From Xanthomonas melonis (lineage in GTDB: Bacteria; Pseudomonadota; Gammaproteobacteria; Xanthomonadales; Xanthomonadaceae): 64,000 nt of DNA. The stretch's first letter is position 1; every line of letters starts with the position of its first letter. The notes under the pieces are model-generated. The model had not been told where the DNA came from. It saw only the letters and a program-made list of their open reading frames with translations, and did no database searches. Positions 8,682 to 18,318 of this stretch are shown here, one piece after another. The stretch is from contig NZ_JAJGQH010000006.1 in assembly GCF_020783655.1 (NCBI RefSeq), positions 1 through 64,000 on the forward strand, in the 5' to 3' direction. Both the position numbers and the translations under genes were made by a program.

Positions 8682-9557
8682 TCAGCGGGTGGCCTGCTCC
8701 AGATGTTCCACGATATGGGTGGCGACATCCACGCCACAGACGCCCTCGACCCCTTCCAGCCCCGGAGTCGAGTTGACTTCCAGGACCAGTGGTCCACGGC
8801 TGGAGCGGATCAGGTCCACGCCGGCCACCGCCAGGCCGAGCGCGCGCGCCGAACGGACCGCCACTTCCTGTTCCTGCGCGCTGGCCTCGGCCATGGCGGC
8901 GCTGCCGCCCAGATGCAGGTTGGAACGAAAGTCGCCTTCGGCGGCCTGGCGGCGCATGGCGGCGACAACGCGGTCGCCGACCACGAAACAGCGCAGGTCC
9001 GCCCCCTCTGCCTCGCCGATGAATTCCTGCACGATGAAGTTGGCGTACAGCCCGCGCAGCGCCTCGACCACCCCGCGCGAGGCGCTGGCTTTTTCGGTCA
9101 GGATCACGCCGGCCCCCTGCGCGCCCTCGTTCAACTTCACCACATGCGGCGGCGGGCCGAGCATGGAGAGCAGATCCTGGGTGTCGTCGGGGTTGTCGCC
9201 GAACACGGTGACGGGCATGTCGATGCCCTGCGCGGCCAGCAGCTGGTGTGCACGCAACTTGTCGCGCGAACGCAGGATGGCGTCGGAAGGGTTCGGCGTA
9301 TAGGTGCCCATGAACTCGAGCTGGCGCAACACTGCCGTGCCATAGCGGGTGACCGAGGCACCGATGCGCGGGATCACCGCGTCGAAGCCGGTGATCGGCT
9401 TGCCCTTGTAGTGCAGGCTGAAACCGTCGGCGGCAATCCGCATATAGCAGCGCAGCGGATCCAGGATGCGCACCGTATGCCCACGCTTGCGCCCGGCTTC
9501 GATCAGCCGGCGGGTCGAATACAGTTTGCTGTTGCGGGAAAGAATGGCGATCTTCAT
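8682..9557 (-). CDS. rimK: RimK-family ATP-grasp glutamate ligase
   Basis: In E. coli this family adds glutamates to the C-terminus of ribosomal protein S6. The ATP-grasp parts are visible: [36 protein letters not shown], and the metal-binding [15 protein letters not shown] near the end. The start at 9557 ([18 protein letters not shown]) is the family N-terminus and gives 291 residues, the usual length; upstream ATGs add 59 residues of non-conserved sequence. No rpsF lies nearby. A related amino-acid ligase specificity cannot be excluded. Confidence 0.88.
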   Translation of the reverse strand: MKIAILSRNSKLYSTRRLIEAGRKRGHTVRILDPLRCYMRIAADGFSLHYKGKPITGFDAVIPRIGASVTRYGTAVLRQLEFMGTYTPNPSDAILRSRDKLRAHQLLAAQGIDMPVTVFGDNPDDTQDLLSMLGPPPHVVKLNEGAQGAGVILTEKASASRGVVEALRGLYANFIVQEFIGEAEGADLRCFVVGDRVVAAMRRQAAEGDFRSNLHLGGSAAMAEASAQEQEVAVRSARALGLAVAGVDLIRSSRGPLVLEVNSTPGLEGVEGVCGVDVATHIVEHLEQATR

Positions 9558-10038
9558 CGCAGTGGGAGTACGGCGCGGCCTGGACATGGTCGGAGTCTGG
9601 TGACGGAGTGACCCAAGCCCGTACGTGTGCCGTCCAGATCGCATGCAGGCCAGCTCCCTGCGCGCGACGATCGGACTGCTGTGCGACGGCCCCGAGAATG
9701 TGGAAGCGATGGCGCCAGGGCCTGTTGCAACCACGAACGCTGCGCAGCCACGGCCGCCTGGATGCTAGCAGGGCGTGCGCGCCGCGCTCAAGCGCCAAGC
9801 CGGCGACGGTCGCCCGCTAACGCATGCCAGCCATTGGCGCTGCCCGGCATGCACGGTCCACAACGCGTGGCGCGCGCAAGGCCCTCCGCTCGCAGCATCG
9901 ATACCGACGCCGACGCAAGCTGCACATCCCCGTCGCCCTCACGCCACACCGCGATCGCCGTGACGCGTCTTGCACGCCTGGTACCGCAATGCTTGAGCCC
10001 CCTCAATGCCGGCATGCCGGCCCACCCGAGACCCATCC
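9558..10038. other. Non-coding divergent region, rimK-like/glgX
   Basis: About 480 bases between two divergent start codons. Open frames here are short shadows without domain signatures or ribosome-binding sites. Presumably it holds both promoters; I could not identify specific elements. Confidence 0.5.
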
Positions 10039-12171
10039 ATGCGACGTCCAGCAAGCGCGGCCTATGCCAACCCCTCCCGCATCCGTCAGGGGCGTCCGTT
10101 TCCGCGCGGCGCCGTTTTCGATGGCAAGGGCACCAATTTCGCCCTGTTTTCCGCGCATGCCACGCGTGTGGAGCTGTGCCTGTTCGACGAACAGGGCAAC
10201 GAAACGCGCGTCGACCTGCCCGAATACACCAACGAGATCTGGCATGGCTATCTGCCGGACGTCAAACCGGGGCAGCGTTATGGCTACCGCGTACACGGTC
10301 CTTACGCACCGACCGAGGGGCACCGCTTCAATCACAACAAGCTGCTGCTGGATCCCTATGCACGCGAGCTCGAAGGCGACCTGATCTGGGCCGACGAACT
10401 CTACGGCTACACGGTGGGCCACCCTGACGGCGATCTGAGTTTCGACGAGCGCGACAGCGCACCCTTCATGCCCAAGTGCGTCGTGGTCGAAGACACCTAC
10501 GACTGGGAGGACGATGCGCGCCTGCTCAAGCCATGGAACGAGACGGTGGTGTATGAAACCCATGTGCGCGGCTACACCATGCGCAACCCGCAGGTGCCCG
10601 AAGCGCTCCGCGGCACCTGCGCCGGCCTGGCGCAGCCCCAGGTGCTGCAATACATCAAGGACCTGGGCGTCACCGCAGTGGAGTTGCTGCCGGTGCACGC
10701 GTACCTGGACGATCAACACCTGCTGGACAAGGGCCTGCGCAATTATTGGGGCTACAACACCATCGGTTTCTTCGCATTGAAGTCACGCTATCTCTCCAGC
10801 GGCCACCGCGATGAGTTCCGCGACATGGTCAAGGCCATGCACAAGCAGGGACTGGAGGTGATCCTGGACGTGGTCTACAACCACACCGCCGAAGGCAGCG
10901 AGCTTGGGCCCACGCTGTCGTTCAAGGGTATCGACAATGCCAGCTACTATCGTCTGGCCGAGGACAAGCGCTATTACATCAACGACACCGGCACGGGCAA
11001 TACGCTCAACCTGAGCAACTCGCGGGTGATCCAATTCGTCAACGATTCGCTGCGCTACTGGGCGGGCGAAATGCATGTAGACGGCTTCCGCTTCGATCTG
11101 GCGACGATTCTCGGCCGCGAGCCGAGCGGGTTCGATCAACGCGGCGGCTTCCTGGATGCCTGCAACCAGGACCCGTTGCTGTCGGAAGTGAAGCTGATCG
11201 CCGAGCCGTGGGATTGCGGCCCTGGCGGTTACCAGGTGGGTCACTTCCCACCGGGCTGGTCGGAGTGGAACGACAAGTTTCGCGACAATGCGCGCGAGTT
11301 CTGGAAGGGGGAGGACGGCAAGCTCGCCGAATTCGCCACCCGTTTCACCGGCTCTGCGGACCTGTTCGATCGGCGCGGCCGCAGGCCGTGGGCGTCGGTG
11401 AATTTCATTACCGCGCACGATGGGTTCACCCTGCGCGATCTGGTCAGCTACAACGAAAAGCACAACATCGACAATGGTGAGGACAACCGCGACGGCTCGT
11501 CCAATGACGGATCGTGCAATTACGGCGCCGAAGGCGAGACCGACGATGCCCAGATCCTGCAGATCCGCGAGCGGCAGATGAAGAACCTGCTTGCCACCCT
11601 GTTCCTGGCGCAGGGAACACCGATGCTACTGGCCGGCGACGAGCGCGCGCAGACGCAGGGAGGCAACAACAACACCTATTGCCAGGACAACGAGATCACC
11701 TGGCTGGACTGGGAGAACGACCCCACCGACGGACGCCTGACCGACTTCGTCAAGGCGCTGACGCACCTGCGCAAGCGCTACCCGATCCTGTCGCGTGGAC
11801 GCTTCCTCAACGGTCAGTACAACGAGGAAGCCGGAGTGCGCGACCTCACCTGGCTCAACCCGGGCGGCAGCGAGATGGACGATGCGCATTGGACCGACGC
11901 CGGTGCGCGCTCGGTGGGTCTGCTGCTGGAGGGCAAGGCGCAGACTTCCGGCGTCAAGGAGCTGGCCAACGATGCCACCCTGCTGATCGTGATCAACGCC
12001 TACCACGAGGGCGTGAGCTTCACCCTGCCCGCGGCCGACGAGCCGGTGCATTGGAAGCTGGTGCTCTCCACCGACGAAGCACTGGAAGTGGACATGATGC
12101 CGGCCGGCGCGAGCGAGTTCCTGGCGCCGCCGCGCAGCGTGTCGGTGTTCGAATGCAAGAGCGACCAATGA
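10039..12171 (+). CDS. glgX: Glycogen debranching enzyme GlgX (GH13)
   Basis: Hydrolyses alpha-1,6 branches of phosphorylase-limited glycogen. About 710 residues: an N-terminal CBM48 module (GAVFDGKGTNFALFSAHA onward), then the GH13 barrel with DVVYNHT (region I), DGFRFDLAT (region II with the catalytic Asp), IAEPWD (region III with the acid Glu) and NFITAHDG (region IV). The ATG at 10039 (MRRPASAAYANPSRIRQG) is preferred; one at 10006 adds eleven residues without improving the match. No other glg or tre gene is adjacent, so here it stands alone. Confidence 0.95.
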   Translation: MRRPASAAYANPSRIRQGRPFPRGAVFDGKGTNFALFSAHATRVELCLFDEQGNETRVDLPEYTNEIWHGYLPDVKPGQRYGYRVHGPYAPTEGHRFNHNKLLLDPYARELEGDLIWADELYGYTVGHPDGDLSFDERDSAPFMPKCVVVEDTYDWEDDARLLKPWNETVVYETHVRGYTMRNPQVPEALRGTCAGLAQPQVLQYIKDLGVTAVELLPVHAYLDDQHLLDKGLRNYWGYNTIGFFALKSRYLSSGHRDEFRDMVKAMHKQGLEVILDVVYNHTAEGSELGPTLSFKGIDNASYYRLAEDKRYYINDTGTGNTLNLSNSRVIQFVNDSLRYWAGEMHVDGFRFDLATILGREPSGFDQRGGFLDACNQDPLLSEVKLIAEPWDCGPGGYQVGHFPPGWSEWNDKFRDNAREFWKGEDGKLAEFATRFTGSADLFDRRGRRPWASVNFITAHDGFTLRDLVSYNEKHNIDNGEDNRDGSSNDGSCNYGAEGETDDAQILQIRERQMKNLLATLFLAQGTPMLLAGDERAQTQGGNNNTYCQDNEITWLDWENDPTDGRLTDFVKALTHLRKRYPILSRGRFLNGQYNEEAGVRDLTWLNPGGSEMDDAHWTDAGARSVGLLLEGKAQTSGVKELANDATLLIVINAYHEGVSFTLPAADEPVHWKLVLSTDEALEVDMMPAGASEFLAPPRSVSVFECKSDQ

Positions 12172-12665
12172 CCTGACACGGAGTGGCTCGCCGTTCGTCG
12201 ACAAGGCGAGCGGCGAGACCGCTGCACGCGCGGCACCGATGTGGCGAGGTGTCGGTCAAGGATCCAGGCCGTCGAAGGGTGCGATGGCGCGCGATCGTTA
12301 CGCGACATCGTTGCCGGCCGCCTCCGCATCATCGCGACGTTCGATCTACAGAGCGCACTCCACACGGTGCCCGCTGCAGGCCGGGTGGCCGTGCTGCGGG
12401 AAGGGTTGGCTGCGAGAAACGTTGGCGCATGCATCGTCGCCGGGGCTTACGCTGCCTGGCCTGTGTCGCGACGAATCGACGCCGAGCAGCGGTAGTACGA
12501 TGCGATCCGGGCAGGCAAAACCAGCGCCGTTCGGCGAGCCGTAGACCGCGAAGCATTGCACCACCAGACGCCGCGTCTGGCGCAACCAGTCACGCGTGTG
12601 CAGCGACTGACGGCCGCGTCCTTCAGACCCGCTCGAGCGTCGACCCGTCCTTGCTCGCGGACTGC
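12172..12665. other. Non-coding region between convergent glgX and H-NS-like genes
   Basis: About 490 bases with no ORF that looks protein-like. A weak inverted repeat (CTCGCC and GGCGAG, 12187-12210) follows glgX. I see nothing else identifiable. Confidence 0.45.
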
Positions 12666-13085
12666 TTAGCCGGGATAAAGCGGAAAGCGCTTGTCCGGGT
12701 GCTTGGCCTTCCATTCCTTGTACGAACTGGTGCCTTCCCAGGCCTTGAACGCGCGCGGCGTACGGCCGCGCCCGGACCAGGTTTCGCCCGAATGCGGGAG
12801 CCAGTACTTGGCCAGGACCTCGCCTGTGGACGCCAGCGGCCCCTTGGACTTGCCGGTCATGGCGAGCGAAGCGATCTGGGATTTCTGCTTGGCATTGAAG
12901 CGGCTGGCGAACTGGGTCAACACTTCCACGACCTGGTCGAAGGCTTCCAGCGTCTGGGAATACTTGAGCTGCGCCTCCTCCTGCTCGAGCTTGCGCAGTT
13001 CTTCCAGCAATTGGGCTTTGGCGGCGGCGGTGGGTGAATCAGGCGGAACCTGGCGCATTGACGAAGCGGGGCTTGGGTGGGTCAA
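12666..13085 (-). CDS. H-NS-family nucleoid protein
   Basis: A 139-residue protein with an N-terminal coiled coil (LLEELRKLEQEEAQLKYSQ, about 25-60) for oligomerisation and a C-terminal AT-hook-like DNA-binding domain with TWSGRGRTPRAFKAW, close to the H-NS signature TWSGRGRxP. Such proteins silence AT-rich, horizontally acquired genes; Xanthomonas paralogues (XrvA type) affect virulence. An alternative start at 13058 (MRQVPPDSP) is possible. The next gene upstream in the same direction, at 13147-13539, may be co-transcribed. Confidence 0.88.
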   Translation of the reverse strand: MTHPSPASSMRQVPPDSPTAAAKAQLLEELRKLEQEEAQLKYSQTLEAFDQVVEVLTQFASRFNAKQKSQIASLAMTGKSKGPLASTGEVLAKYWLPHSGETWSGRGRTPRAFKAWEGTSSYKEWKAKHPDKRFPLYPG

Positions 13086-13146
13086 CGAGTATTGCCGCTG
13101 GGCCGCCCAGCGTAAAGCGTCTGGCGGCTGGCGGGTCTGCTCGCGC

Positions 13147-13539
13147 TCAGCGATGGCGCAGCAAGGCCTGCTCGCGGGCCATGGTCAGCACCGGCCCGAT
13201 GCGCCCGGCCCGTATCAGTTCGCTGCAGTGCTTGCCCACGAATTCCACGCGCGGCGCGGTGAACCATTGCACCACCCGGTCCAGCTGACCTGCGTTGATC
13301 GACCAGGCATGGCAGACCGCCTCGCCCAGTTCCTCGACCCCCACCAGGCCCATCTCGCGGATCTGCTCGGAATCGAGCTTGAACATCTCGAGCACCTTTT
13401 CGGCATCGTCGGGCGTGCCGCAGCGAACCGGCTGCTGTTCCGGCCCGGCTCGATACGCGATCGAGGCCATCCGCGCAAACTCGGCGCGACGCATGCCCTT
13501 GACCAGCGCTCCAACCAGTTGGGAATAGGTAGTGATCAT
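13147..13539 (-). CDS. Conserved-looking hypothetical protein
   Basis: A 131-residue acidic, mainly helical protein beginning MITTYSQLVGALVKGMRRAEF. There is no signal peptide, membrane segment or motif I recognise. Codon use is typical of the genome, with GC-rich third positions, supporting a real gene. A start seven codons upstream (13560) is also open. It lies 61 bases upstream of the H-NS-like gene on the same strand. Function unknown. Confidence 0.6.
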   Translation of the reverse strand: MITTYSQLVGALVKGMRRAEFARMASIAYRAGPEQQPVRCGTPDDAEKVLEMFKLDSEQIREMGLVGVEELGEAVCHAWSINAGQLDRVVQWFTAPRVEFVGKHCSELIRAGRIGPVLTMAREQALLRHR

Positions 13540-13912
13540 GGTGCTCGCTCGGTGGTGCATGCACTATGCGCACCGGCGACGACCCGCTCAATCAGGAGGT
13601 TCCTGACCGCGGGGAAGGAAATTTCGCAACAGTCCAGTCATGGTTTTCGGCGCAGCCTCGCTGCAATCGATGTCATGGACGCTGCGAAAAAAACGGACTC
13701 CCCCGGCTTCGTGGCGATGCGCTGAAGTCCCCACCGCCTAGCTTATCGCCACACTCACCGGACGCATCGGCGACGCAGGATCGCCATGGGGCGGAAGCCT
13801 GCGCCGAACGGATCGACCGAGCAAGGCGTGCCCCATGTGGGAGCCGACATGGGCGACAACGCGGCCTGTGCGATGGCCACGCGCGCGCGGCTTGCCGTCC
13901 TGGTCCACGCGC
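13540..13912. other. Non-coding region
   Basis: About 370 bases between two leftward genes. Apart from a short inverted repeat (CAGGAGGTTCCTG near 13594) I see no gene or site. Confidence 0.4.
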
Positions 13913-14458
13913 CTAGTGCCGTAGCGCCTGATCGACCGCCGTCAGCGTGCGCTCGTACGACGCACGCTCGGCCGCACTCAAGAATCCCTGCTCACGCACA
14001 TGCCGGCGTACCCCCGTCTCCACCTTGGCCAGTTCCGCAACAAGGCGGCGCGACTGCCCTTGCGTCACGTCGCCTTGCTTGCGCGCCTGTGCGATCGTCT
14101 CCCGCAACACCGCGGTGCGCCCAAAAAAATAGTGTTGCTGCGCCCGATCGACCTGCCAGCGGCCTTGCACGGGCCGAACCTCAAGCCCGCTGCCACGCAC
14201 GGATTGGATGAATGCCTGATCGGCGCTCAGGGAGCCCGACAGCGCCACGGAACGCTTGCCCTGCGTCAATCCAGGGTCCACGTCCACGGCACATCCGGTC
14301 CGATGCGCCAATTCTTGCAAACGCTCATCCAGCCGCTGTGCCGGCAGCGACAGTGGGAACGGCCCCGGCTGACAGGCCGCCACGGCCTGCCCCGCGCACA
14401 GAAACACGTTCCCGAATGCAACAACGATCGGCAGCAACCGATTGCAAACACCAGACAT
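13913..14458 (-). CDS. Secreted STN-domain protein
   Basis: From MSGVCNRLLPIVVAFG (signal peptide ending near AVAAC) the protein has 181 residues; a start at 14518 would put 20 residues in front of it. Residues about 33-100 (FPLSLPAQRLDERLQELAHRTGCAVDV and following) form an STN module (Secretin and TonB N-terminus short domain), which normally opens secretins and FecA-type receptors or interacts with FecR. Here no barrel follows; the remainder is a charged helical tail. It is orphan: no FecI/FecR or receptor is adjacent. Probably periplasmic; role unknown. Confidence 0.75.
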   Translation of the reverse strand: MSGVCNRLLPIVVAFGNVFLCAGQAVAACQPGPFPLSLPAQRLDERLQELAHRTGCAVDVDPGLTQGKRSVALSGSLSADQAFIQSVRGSGLEVRPVQGRWQVDRAQQHYFFGRTAVLRETIAQARKQGDVTQGQSRRLVAELAKVETGVRRHVREQGFLSAAERASYERTLTAVDQALRH

Positions 14459-14702
14459 GGCGGCGTCCAGATCCGCACGGACATACGTGCAAACCAACGC
14501 TAGACCCGCAGGACCCAACGGCGACCAAATCGACGGGACACATCACTCGCCGCGCACTTCCGCAGCACACGCTCCGATCACATCGTCGGCGCGGCTATAG
14601 CAGGTGAGTTCTTCCAACGGGCTGGCTGCAGGAGCGCAGCTGATCGCGGAGCGAACCGGAAAATTGCGGAGCGGGCAGAAACGCCGAAACCCTTGCGGCA
14701 TA

Positions 14703-14776
14703 TGGAGCGGGCGATGGGAATCGAACCCACGTCAGTAGCTTGGGAAGCTACAGCTCTACCATTGAGCTACGCCCGC
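14703..14776 (-). tRNA. tRNA-Gly (anticodon CCC)
   Basis: The leftward strand folds as a complete cloverleaf. The acceptor arm is GCGGGCG with CGCCCGC, the D arm GCTC-AATGGTA-GAGC, the anticodon arm GTAGC-TTCCCAA-GCTAC with anticodon CCC, the T arm GTGGG-TTCGATT-CCCAT, the discriminator T, and CCA is encoded. Length is 74 with CCA. Confidence 0.97.
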
Positions 14777-14989
14777 CTGGCGTGGTGAGAGTGTAGGCGG
14801 GTGCGGGCATCGGGCGCAATGTGCGCGTGACATGCAGCAGCACCATGACATGGCCGACTCGCCGCAACTAGGCCACTTTCTCCGCCACCACGCGGCCGAT
14901 CTGGGTCGAACCGGTGGTGACCGGCAAGCGAGCGGCCAGACACGCTGCGCGTGGATCCCGCCCAGGCCTTGCGAGGATTCCACACGCAA

Positions 14990-15013
14990 CGAGGGCCGGT
15001 TGCCCGGCCCTCG
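14990..15013 (-). terminator. Hairpin terminator of the autotransporter esterase gene
   Basis: A perfect 10-bp stem CGAGGGCCGG / CCGGCCCTCG with loop TTGC lies 36 bases beyond the stop codon of the leftward esterase. The T-tract is weak (TTGCGTGTGG on the leftward strand), so it may be Rho-assisted. Confidence 0.65.
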
Positions 15014-15049
15014 TGTCTTGCTGGTGCTGCACGCTCTACGACGCGTGGA

Positions 15050-16867
15050 TCAGAATGCGCCGCTGAAATTCACGAACAGGGTGGCATCGCGTGCGCTGCG
15101 CTGGGCAGTGGTGGTGCTCAGGCCGATGTTGCTCTGCAGGCCCCACAGGCCGGTGCGCGCACCCAGTACCACGGTGGCGTAATTGCGATCGAAGTTCTGA
15201 CCCGGGACGGTGTACATGCCTACCTGCGGCATCGACTGCAGCCAGGCGCTGGCTTCGCCGCCATCCTTGAACTCGTGGTCGTAGGTGGCCTGCAGGTAGG
15301 GCTTGACCATGGCGCCATCCAGACGCACCTGGAAGCCGACCCGGCCCACCAGCGAATCGATGTCCTGATCGGCATAGCCCAGCGCGGTCGCGCCTGCGTT
15401 GCTTTCGGTGTAGCCGTCGAGCTTGATCTTCTGCCAGGTCAGGCCGGCCACCGGGCCGTACTTGACGTTGCCTTCGCCCAGCGAATAGCCGGCGTTGAGC
15501 GCGGCGGTGAGGTTGCTGCCGTCCGGCGAACCGCTGTGCACGCGGGTGGCCGGCCCGAGCTGCACTTCGCGGTCCACGTCGTAGCTCAGCCAGCTGTAGC
15601 TGACCTGGGCATTGACCCACACCGGGCCGGTGTACCAGCCGAAGAAACCGCCCAGGGTGGTGTCGTCCTGCTTGAAGCTGCCATTGCGGTTGCCGAAGTC
15701 GGCGTCCATGCGGCCGAAGCCGGCAAAGCCACCGAAGACCAGATCGCCCGCGGTCCAATCCACACCGAACAGGCCGGCCGGCGCCAAGCCGTCGTACAGG
15801 TCGGCATGATCGTAGCGCTGCATGTCGCCACGCACGCTTCCCCACCAGCGCAGGCCGTCGGCGTCGGGCTTGCCGTCCAGATGCCAGGCCACCTGATCGG
15901 CGCGCGCGCGGCCGCCGGCCTGCGCGGAATGGGTCAGCACCTGCTGCAGACGCGGCGCTTCCAGCAGCGAGATCGCGTACTGGCCCAGGATCTGATGGAC
16001 TGCAGTGGTCGGGTGGATGCCGTCTGCGAACACATAGGTGTTCTGCGCATTGGCGGCGACCAGGCTGGTCGGGTTGCAGGCCGGCAGCGCCAGCGCCGGG
16101 TTGCAGGCGGTGCTGGTGACGTTACTGAAACCAAAGGTGCCCGGCGTGGCGACGATTTCCTGCAGCATGTGGAAGGTATCGACCGGGATCACGCGCAGGC
16201 CAGCCGACTGCAGGCCGTTGAACAAGGCCGTGTTGTAGGTGGTGGCCGCAGCGGTGCCCTGCGCCATTCCCACAGCGCCGCCAGCGCGGAAGCGCGGGGT
16301 GAGGCCGACGTCCGGGATGGTGGGCACCATGACGTAGCGCGCGCCGGCATTTTGCAGGGTGGCCACGGCACCGACCTGTGCGGTGACCGCGCCGCCGATG
16401 ATGGCCTGCGCCTGCGCCGGAGCGAGGGACGCGGCGAGCAGGTCGTTGGCGCCGCCCCACACGGTGTAGAGCGCGTTCGGGTCGGCGCGGCCGCCGTTGG
16501 CGGTGAGGTAGGTATTGATCTGGCTGGTCACCGACGGTGCGGCGCCGAGCACGCTGACCGAGCTGGCCTGGATACGCGCGCCGCCGGCAGCGTAGTTGTC
16601 GCCGATCTGGCCATTGCCGTTGGGCGCGGCATTGGTGGCGAAGTGGTCGGCCACGTACTCGGCCCATACCCAGCCCGGGTTGGTGGTGAACTTGCCGGTG
16701 ACTGGGCGCGAGGCGGCCGGCAGCAGCGGGTTGTAGTAGCCGCTGTCGGTCAGGCTGTCACCGAAGAAGACGGTGCGATCGAAGGCCGACTCGGCCATGG
16801 CCGGGGTGGCCGCGATGGCGATGGCAACGGCCATCAGGGAACGGATCGGGCGAAATGTTGAAGCCAT
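15050..16867 (-). CDS. GDSL-family autotransporter esterase/lipase
   Basis: Type V-secreted esterase, about 605 residues from MASTFRPIRS (16867). A signal peptide (ending near TPAMAES) is followed by a GDSL hydrolase with catalytic Ser in FFGDSLTDSGYY, block III GGANDLLA and block V FADGIHPTTAVHQ with Asp and His. About 270 C-terminal residues form an autotransporter beta-barrel ending in the aromatic residue Phe (FVNFSGAF). Such proteins stay surface-anchored, as EstA of Pseudomonas does. Upstream ATGs add 25 residues lacking a signal. Substrate unknown; short or medium acyl esters are likely. Confidence 0.93.
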   Translation of the reverse strand: MASTFRPIRSLMAVAIAIAATPAMAESAFDRTVFFGDSLTDSGYYNPLLPAASRPVTGKFTTNPGWVWAEYVADHFATNAAPNGNGQIGDNYAAGGARIQASSVSVLGAAPSVTSQINTYLTANGGRADPNALYTVWGGANDLLAASLAPAQAQAIIGGAVTAQVGAVATLQNAGARYVMVPTIPDVGLTPRFRAGGAVGMAQGTAAATTYNTALFNGLQSAGLRVIPVDTFHMLQEIVATPGTFGFSNVTSTACNPALALPACNPTSLVAANAQNTYVFADGIHPTTAVHQILGQYAISLLEAPRLQQVLTHSAQAGGRARADQVAWHLDGKPDADGLRWWGSVRGDMQRYDHADLYDGLAPAGLFGVDWTAGDLVFGGFAGFGRMDADFGNRNGSFKQDDTTLGGFFGWYTGPVWVNAQVSYSWLSYDVDREVQLGPATRVHSGSPDGSNLTAALNAGYSLGEGNVKYGPVAGLTWQKIKLDGYTESNAGATALGYADQDIDSLVGRVGFQVRLDGAMVKPYLQATYDHEFKDGGEASAWLQSMPQVGMYTVPGQNFDRNYATVVLGARTGLWGLQSNIGLSTTTAQRSARDATLFVNFSGAF

Positions 16868-16981
16868 GGGAGTGCCTGTGTGATGGGAGTGGGACCGGAG
16901 ATCGACCTGCATACGTACGCCGGCGCATGGCAATGGTTTCATCCTGGCCGCCCGTGCTCACGCTGCATCGCCGCATAACGC

Positions 16982-17007
16982 AAAAACGCGCGCCCGGACG
17001 GCGCGCG
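16982..17007 (-). terminator. Hairpin with T-tract upstream of thiS
   Basis: CGCGCGCC and GGCGCGCG form an 8-bp stem around CGGAC. Read leftward it is followed by TTTTTG, the form of an intrinsic terminator. No leftward gene ends here, so it may insulate the esterase from antisense transcription or be part of the thiS leader. Confidence 0.5.
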
Positions 17008-17023
17008 ATGCAACAATGATGAC

Positions 17024-17224
17024 ATGAACATTCAACTCAACGGCAGCCCGCGCGCACTTCCCGACCAACTGACCCTGGCCGCCTTGCTGGAGCAGGAGGG
17101 CCTGGCCCAGCGGCGCGTGGCAGTGGAAGTCAACGGCGAGATCGTTCCACGTGGGCAACACGCCACGCATGCGCTGCATGCAGGCGACGTGGTGGAAATC
17201 GTACATGCGCTGGGCGGCGGCTGA
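17024..17224 (+). CDS. thiS: Sulfur carrier protein ThiS
   Basis: A 66-residue ubiquitin-like carrier ([15 protein letters not shown]...). It ends in Gly-Gly, which is adenylated by ThiF and converted to a thiocarboxylate that donates sulfur to the thiamin thiazole. Residues [12 protein letters not shown] match the family tail. It lies 49 bases before thiG. Confidence 0.95.
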   Translation: MNIQLNGSPRALPDQLTLAALLEQEGLAQRRVAVEVNGEIVPRGQHATHALHAGDVVEIVHALGGG

Positions 17225-17273
17225 TGCGTCACGCCGCCCGACGCACCTGAGCACGATGGGTGATAATTGCGCC

Positions 17274-18068
17274 ATGACGAATCCTGCCCCCTCCGACGCG
17301 CTGGTCATTGCCGGCAACCGCTACCGTTCGCGCCTGCTCACCGGCACCGGCAAGTTCAAGGATCTGGACCAAACCCGCCTGGCCACCGAGGCGGCCGCCG
17401 CCGACATCGTGACCGTGGCGATCCGCCGCGTGAACATCGGCCAGGACCCCAACGCGCCCAGCCTGCTCGACGTGCTGCCGCCGGACCGCTATACCCTGCT
17501 GCCCAACACCGCCGGCTGTTACACCGCCGAAGACGCAGTACGCACCTGTCGGCTGGCGCGCGAACTGCTGGACGGCCACACCCTCACCAAGCTGGAGGTG
17601 CTGGGCGACGAGAAGACGCTGTACCCGGACGTGGTGCAGACGCTCAAGGCCGCCGAGCAACTGGTCGCCGACGGCTTCGACGTCATGGTCTATACCTCCG
17701 ACGATCCGATCCTGGCCAAGCGGCTGGAAGAGATCGGCTGCGTGGCGGTGATGCCGCTGGCCGCGCCGATCGGCTCGGGCCTGGGTATCCAGAACAAATA
17801 CAACCTGCTGGAAATCATCGAGAACGCCAAGGTACCGATCATCGTGGATGCCGGCGTGGGCACCGCCTCGGATGCGGCGATCGCGATGGAGCTGGGCTGT
17901 GATGGCGTGCTGATGAATACTGCCATTGCCGGCGCACGCGATCCGATCCTGATGGCCAGCGCCATGCGCAAGGCGGTCGAGGCCGGACGCGAGGCCTTCC
18001 TGGCCGGGCGCATCCCGCGCAAGCGCTATGCGTCGGCGTCGAGTCCGGTGGATGGCGTGATTGGATGA
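17274..18068 (+). CDS. thiG: Thiazole synthase ThiG
   Basis: Forms the thiazole phosphate of thiamin from deoxyxylulose phosphate, dehydroglycine/glycine imine and ThiS thiocarboxylate. The TIM barrel begins [19 protein letters not shown] and carries the conserved [13 protein letters not shown] segment with the Schiff-base lysine, plus phosphate-binding loops near [15 protein letters not shown]. The start at 17274 (MTNPAPSD) gives 264 residues, the family length; an upstream frame overlapping thiS is spurious. No thiF or thiO is adjacent. Confidence 0.96.
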   Translation: MTNPAPSDALVIAGNRYRSRLLTGTGKFKDLDQTRLATEAAAADIVTVAIRRVNIGQDPNAPSLLDVLPPDRYTLLPNTAGCYTAEDAVRTCRLARELLDGHTLTKLEVLGDEKTLYPDVVQTLKAAEQLVADGFDVMVYTSDDPILAKRLEEIGCVAVMPLAAPIGSGLGIQNKYNLLEIIENAKVPIIVDAGVGTASDAAIAMELGCDGVLMNTAIAGARDPILMASAMRKAVEAGREAFLAGRIPRKRYASASSPVDGVIG

Positions 18069-18178
18069 GTGGGTGGTCTGCGTTGACATTGCGGCCGAGG
18101 CGCAATGATTGGCAGTGCGGCGTGCCGGATATGACCGCTGCCAGATCGCGCGTTGCTGCGAGCGCCCCGTCACACCGT

Positions 18179-18300
18179 ACCCTCACCCCAACCCCCGCTC
18201 TGCGCCCCGGCCCGCGCCTGCGTCGCGGGCGCTCCTCGGCACGCGCGCCCACGGCGCGCAAGCTGTGCCTCCTCGCCCCGGTGGGAGAGGGGCGTTCGTT
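18179..18300. repeat. Degenerate C-rich/G-rich inverted repeat between thiG and trmB
   Basis: One flank reads CCCTCACCCCAACCCCCGC and the other GGTGGGAGAGGGGCG, with GC-rich inner hairpins (for example CGCGCGCCCACGGCGCGC). The outer arms resemble a dispersed CCCTCACCCCAACCC...GGGAGAGGGG element I recall from high-GC proteobacteria. Assignment is by eye only. Confidence 0.45.
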
Positions 18301-18318
18301 TCGTCGATGACTTAATTC

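Noticed and set aside
14519-15049. Integration site or small island at tRNA-Gly
   Set aside because: No integrase and no duplicated tRNA 3' end were seen; the flanking genes have typical composition.
16868-17023. Thiamin (THI-box) riboswitch upstream of thiS
   Set aside because: The conserved TPP-binding core sequences are not visible; only a simple GC hairpin is present.
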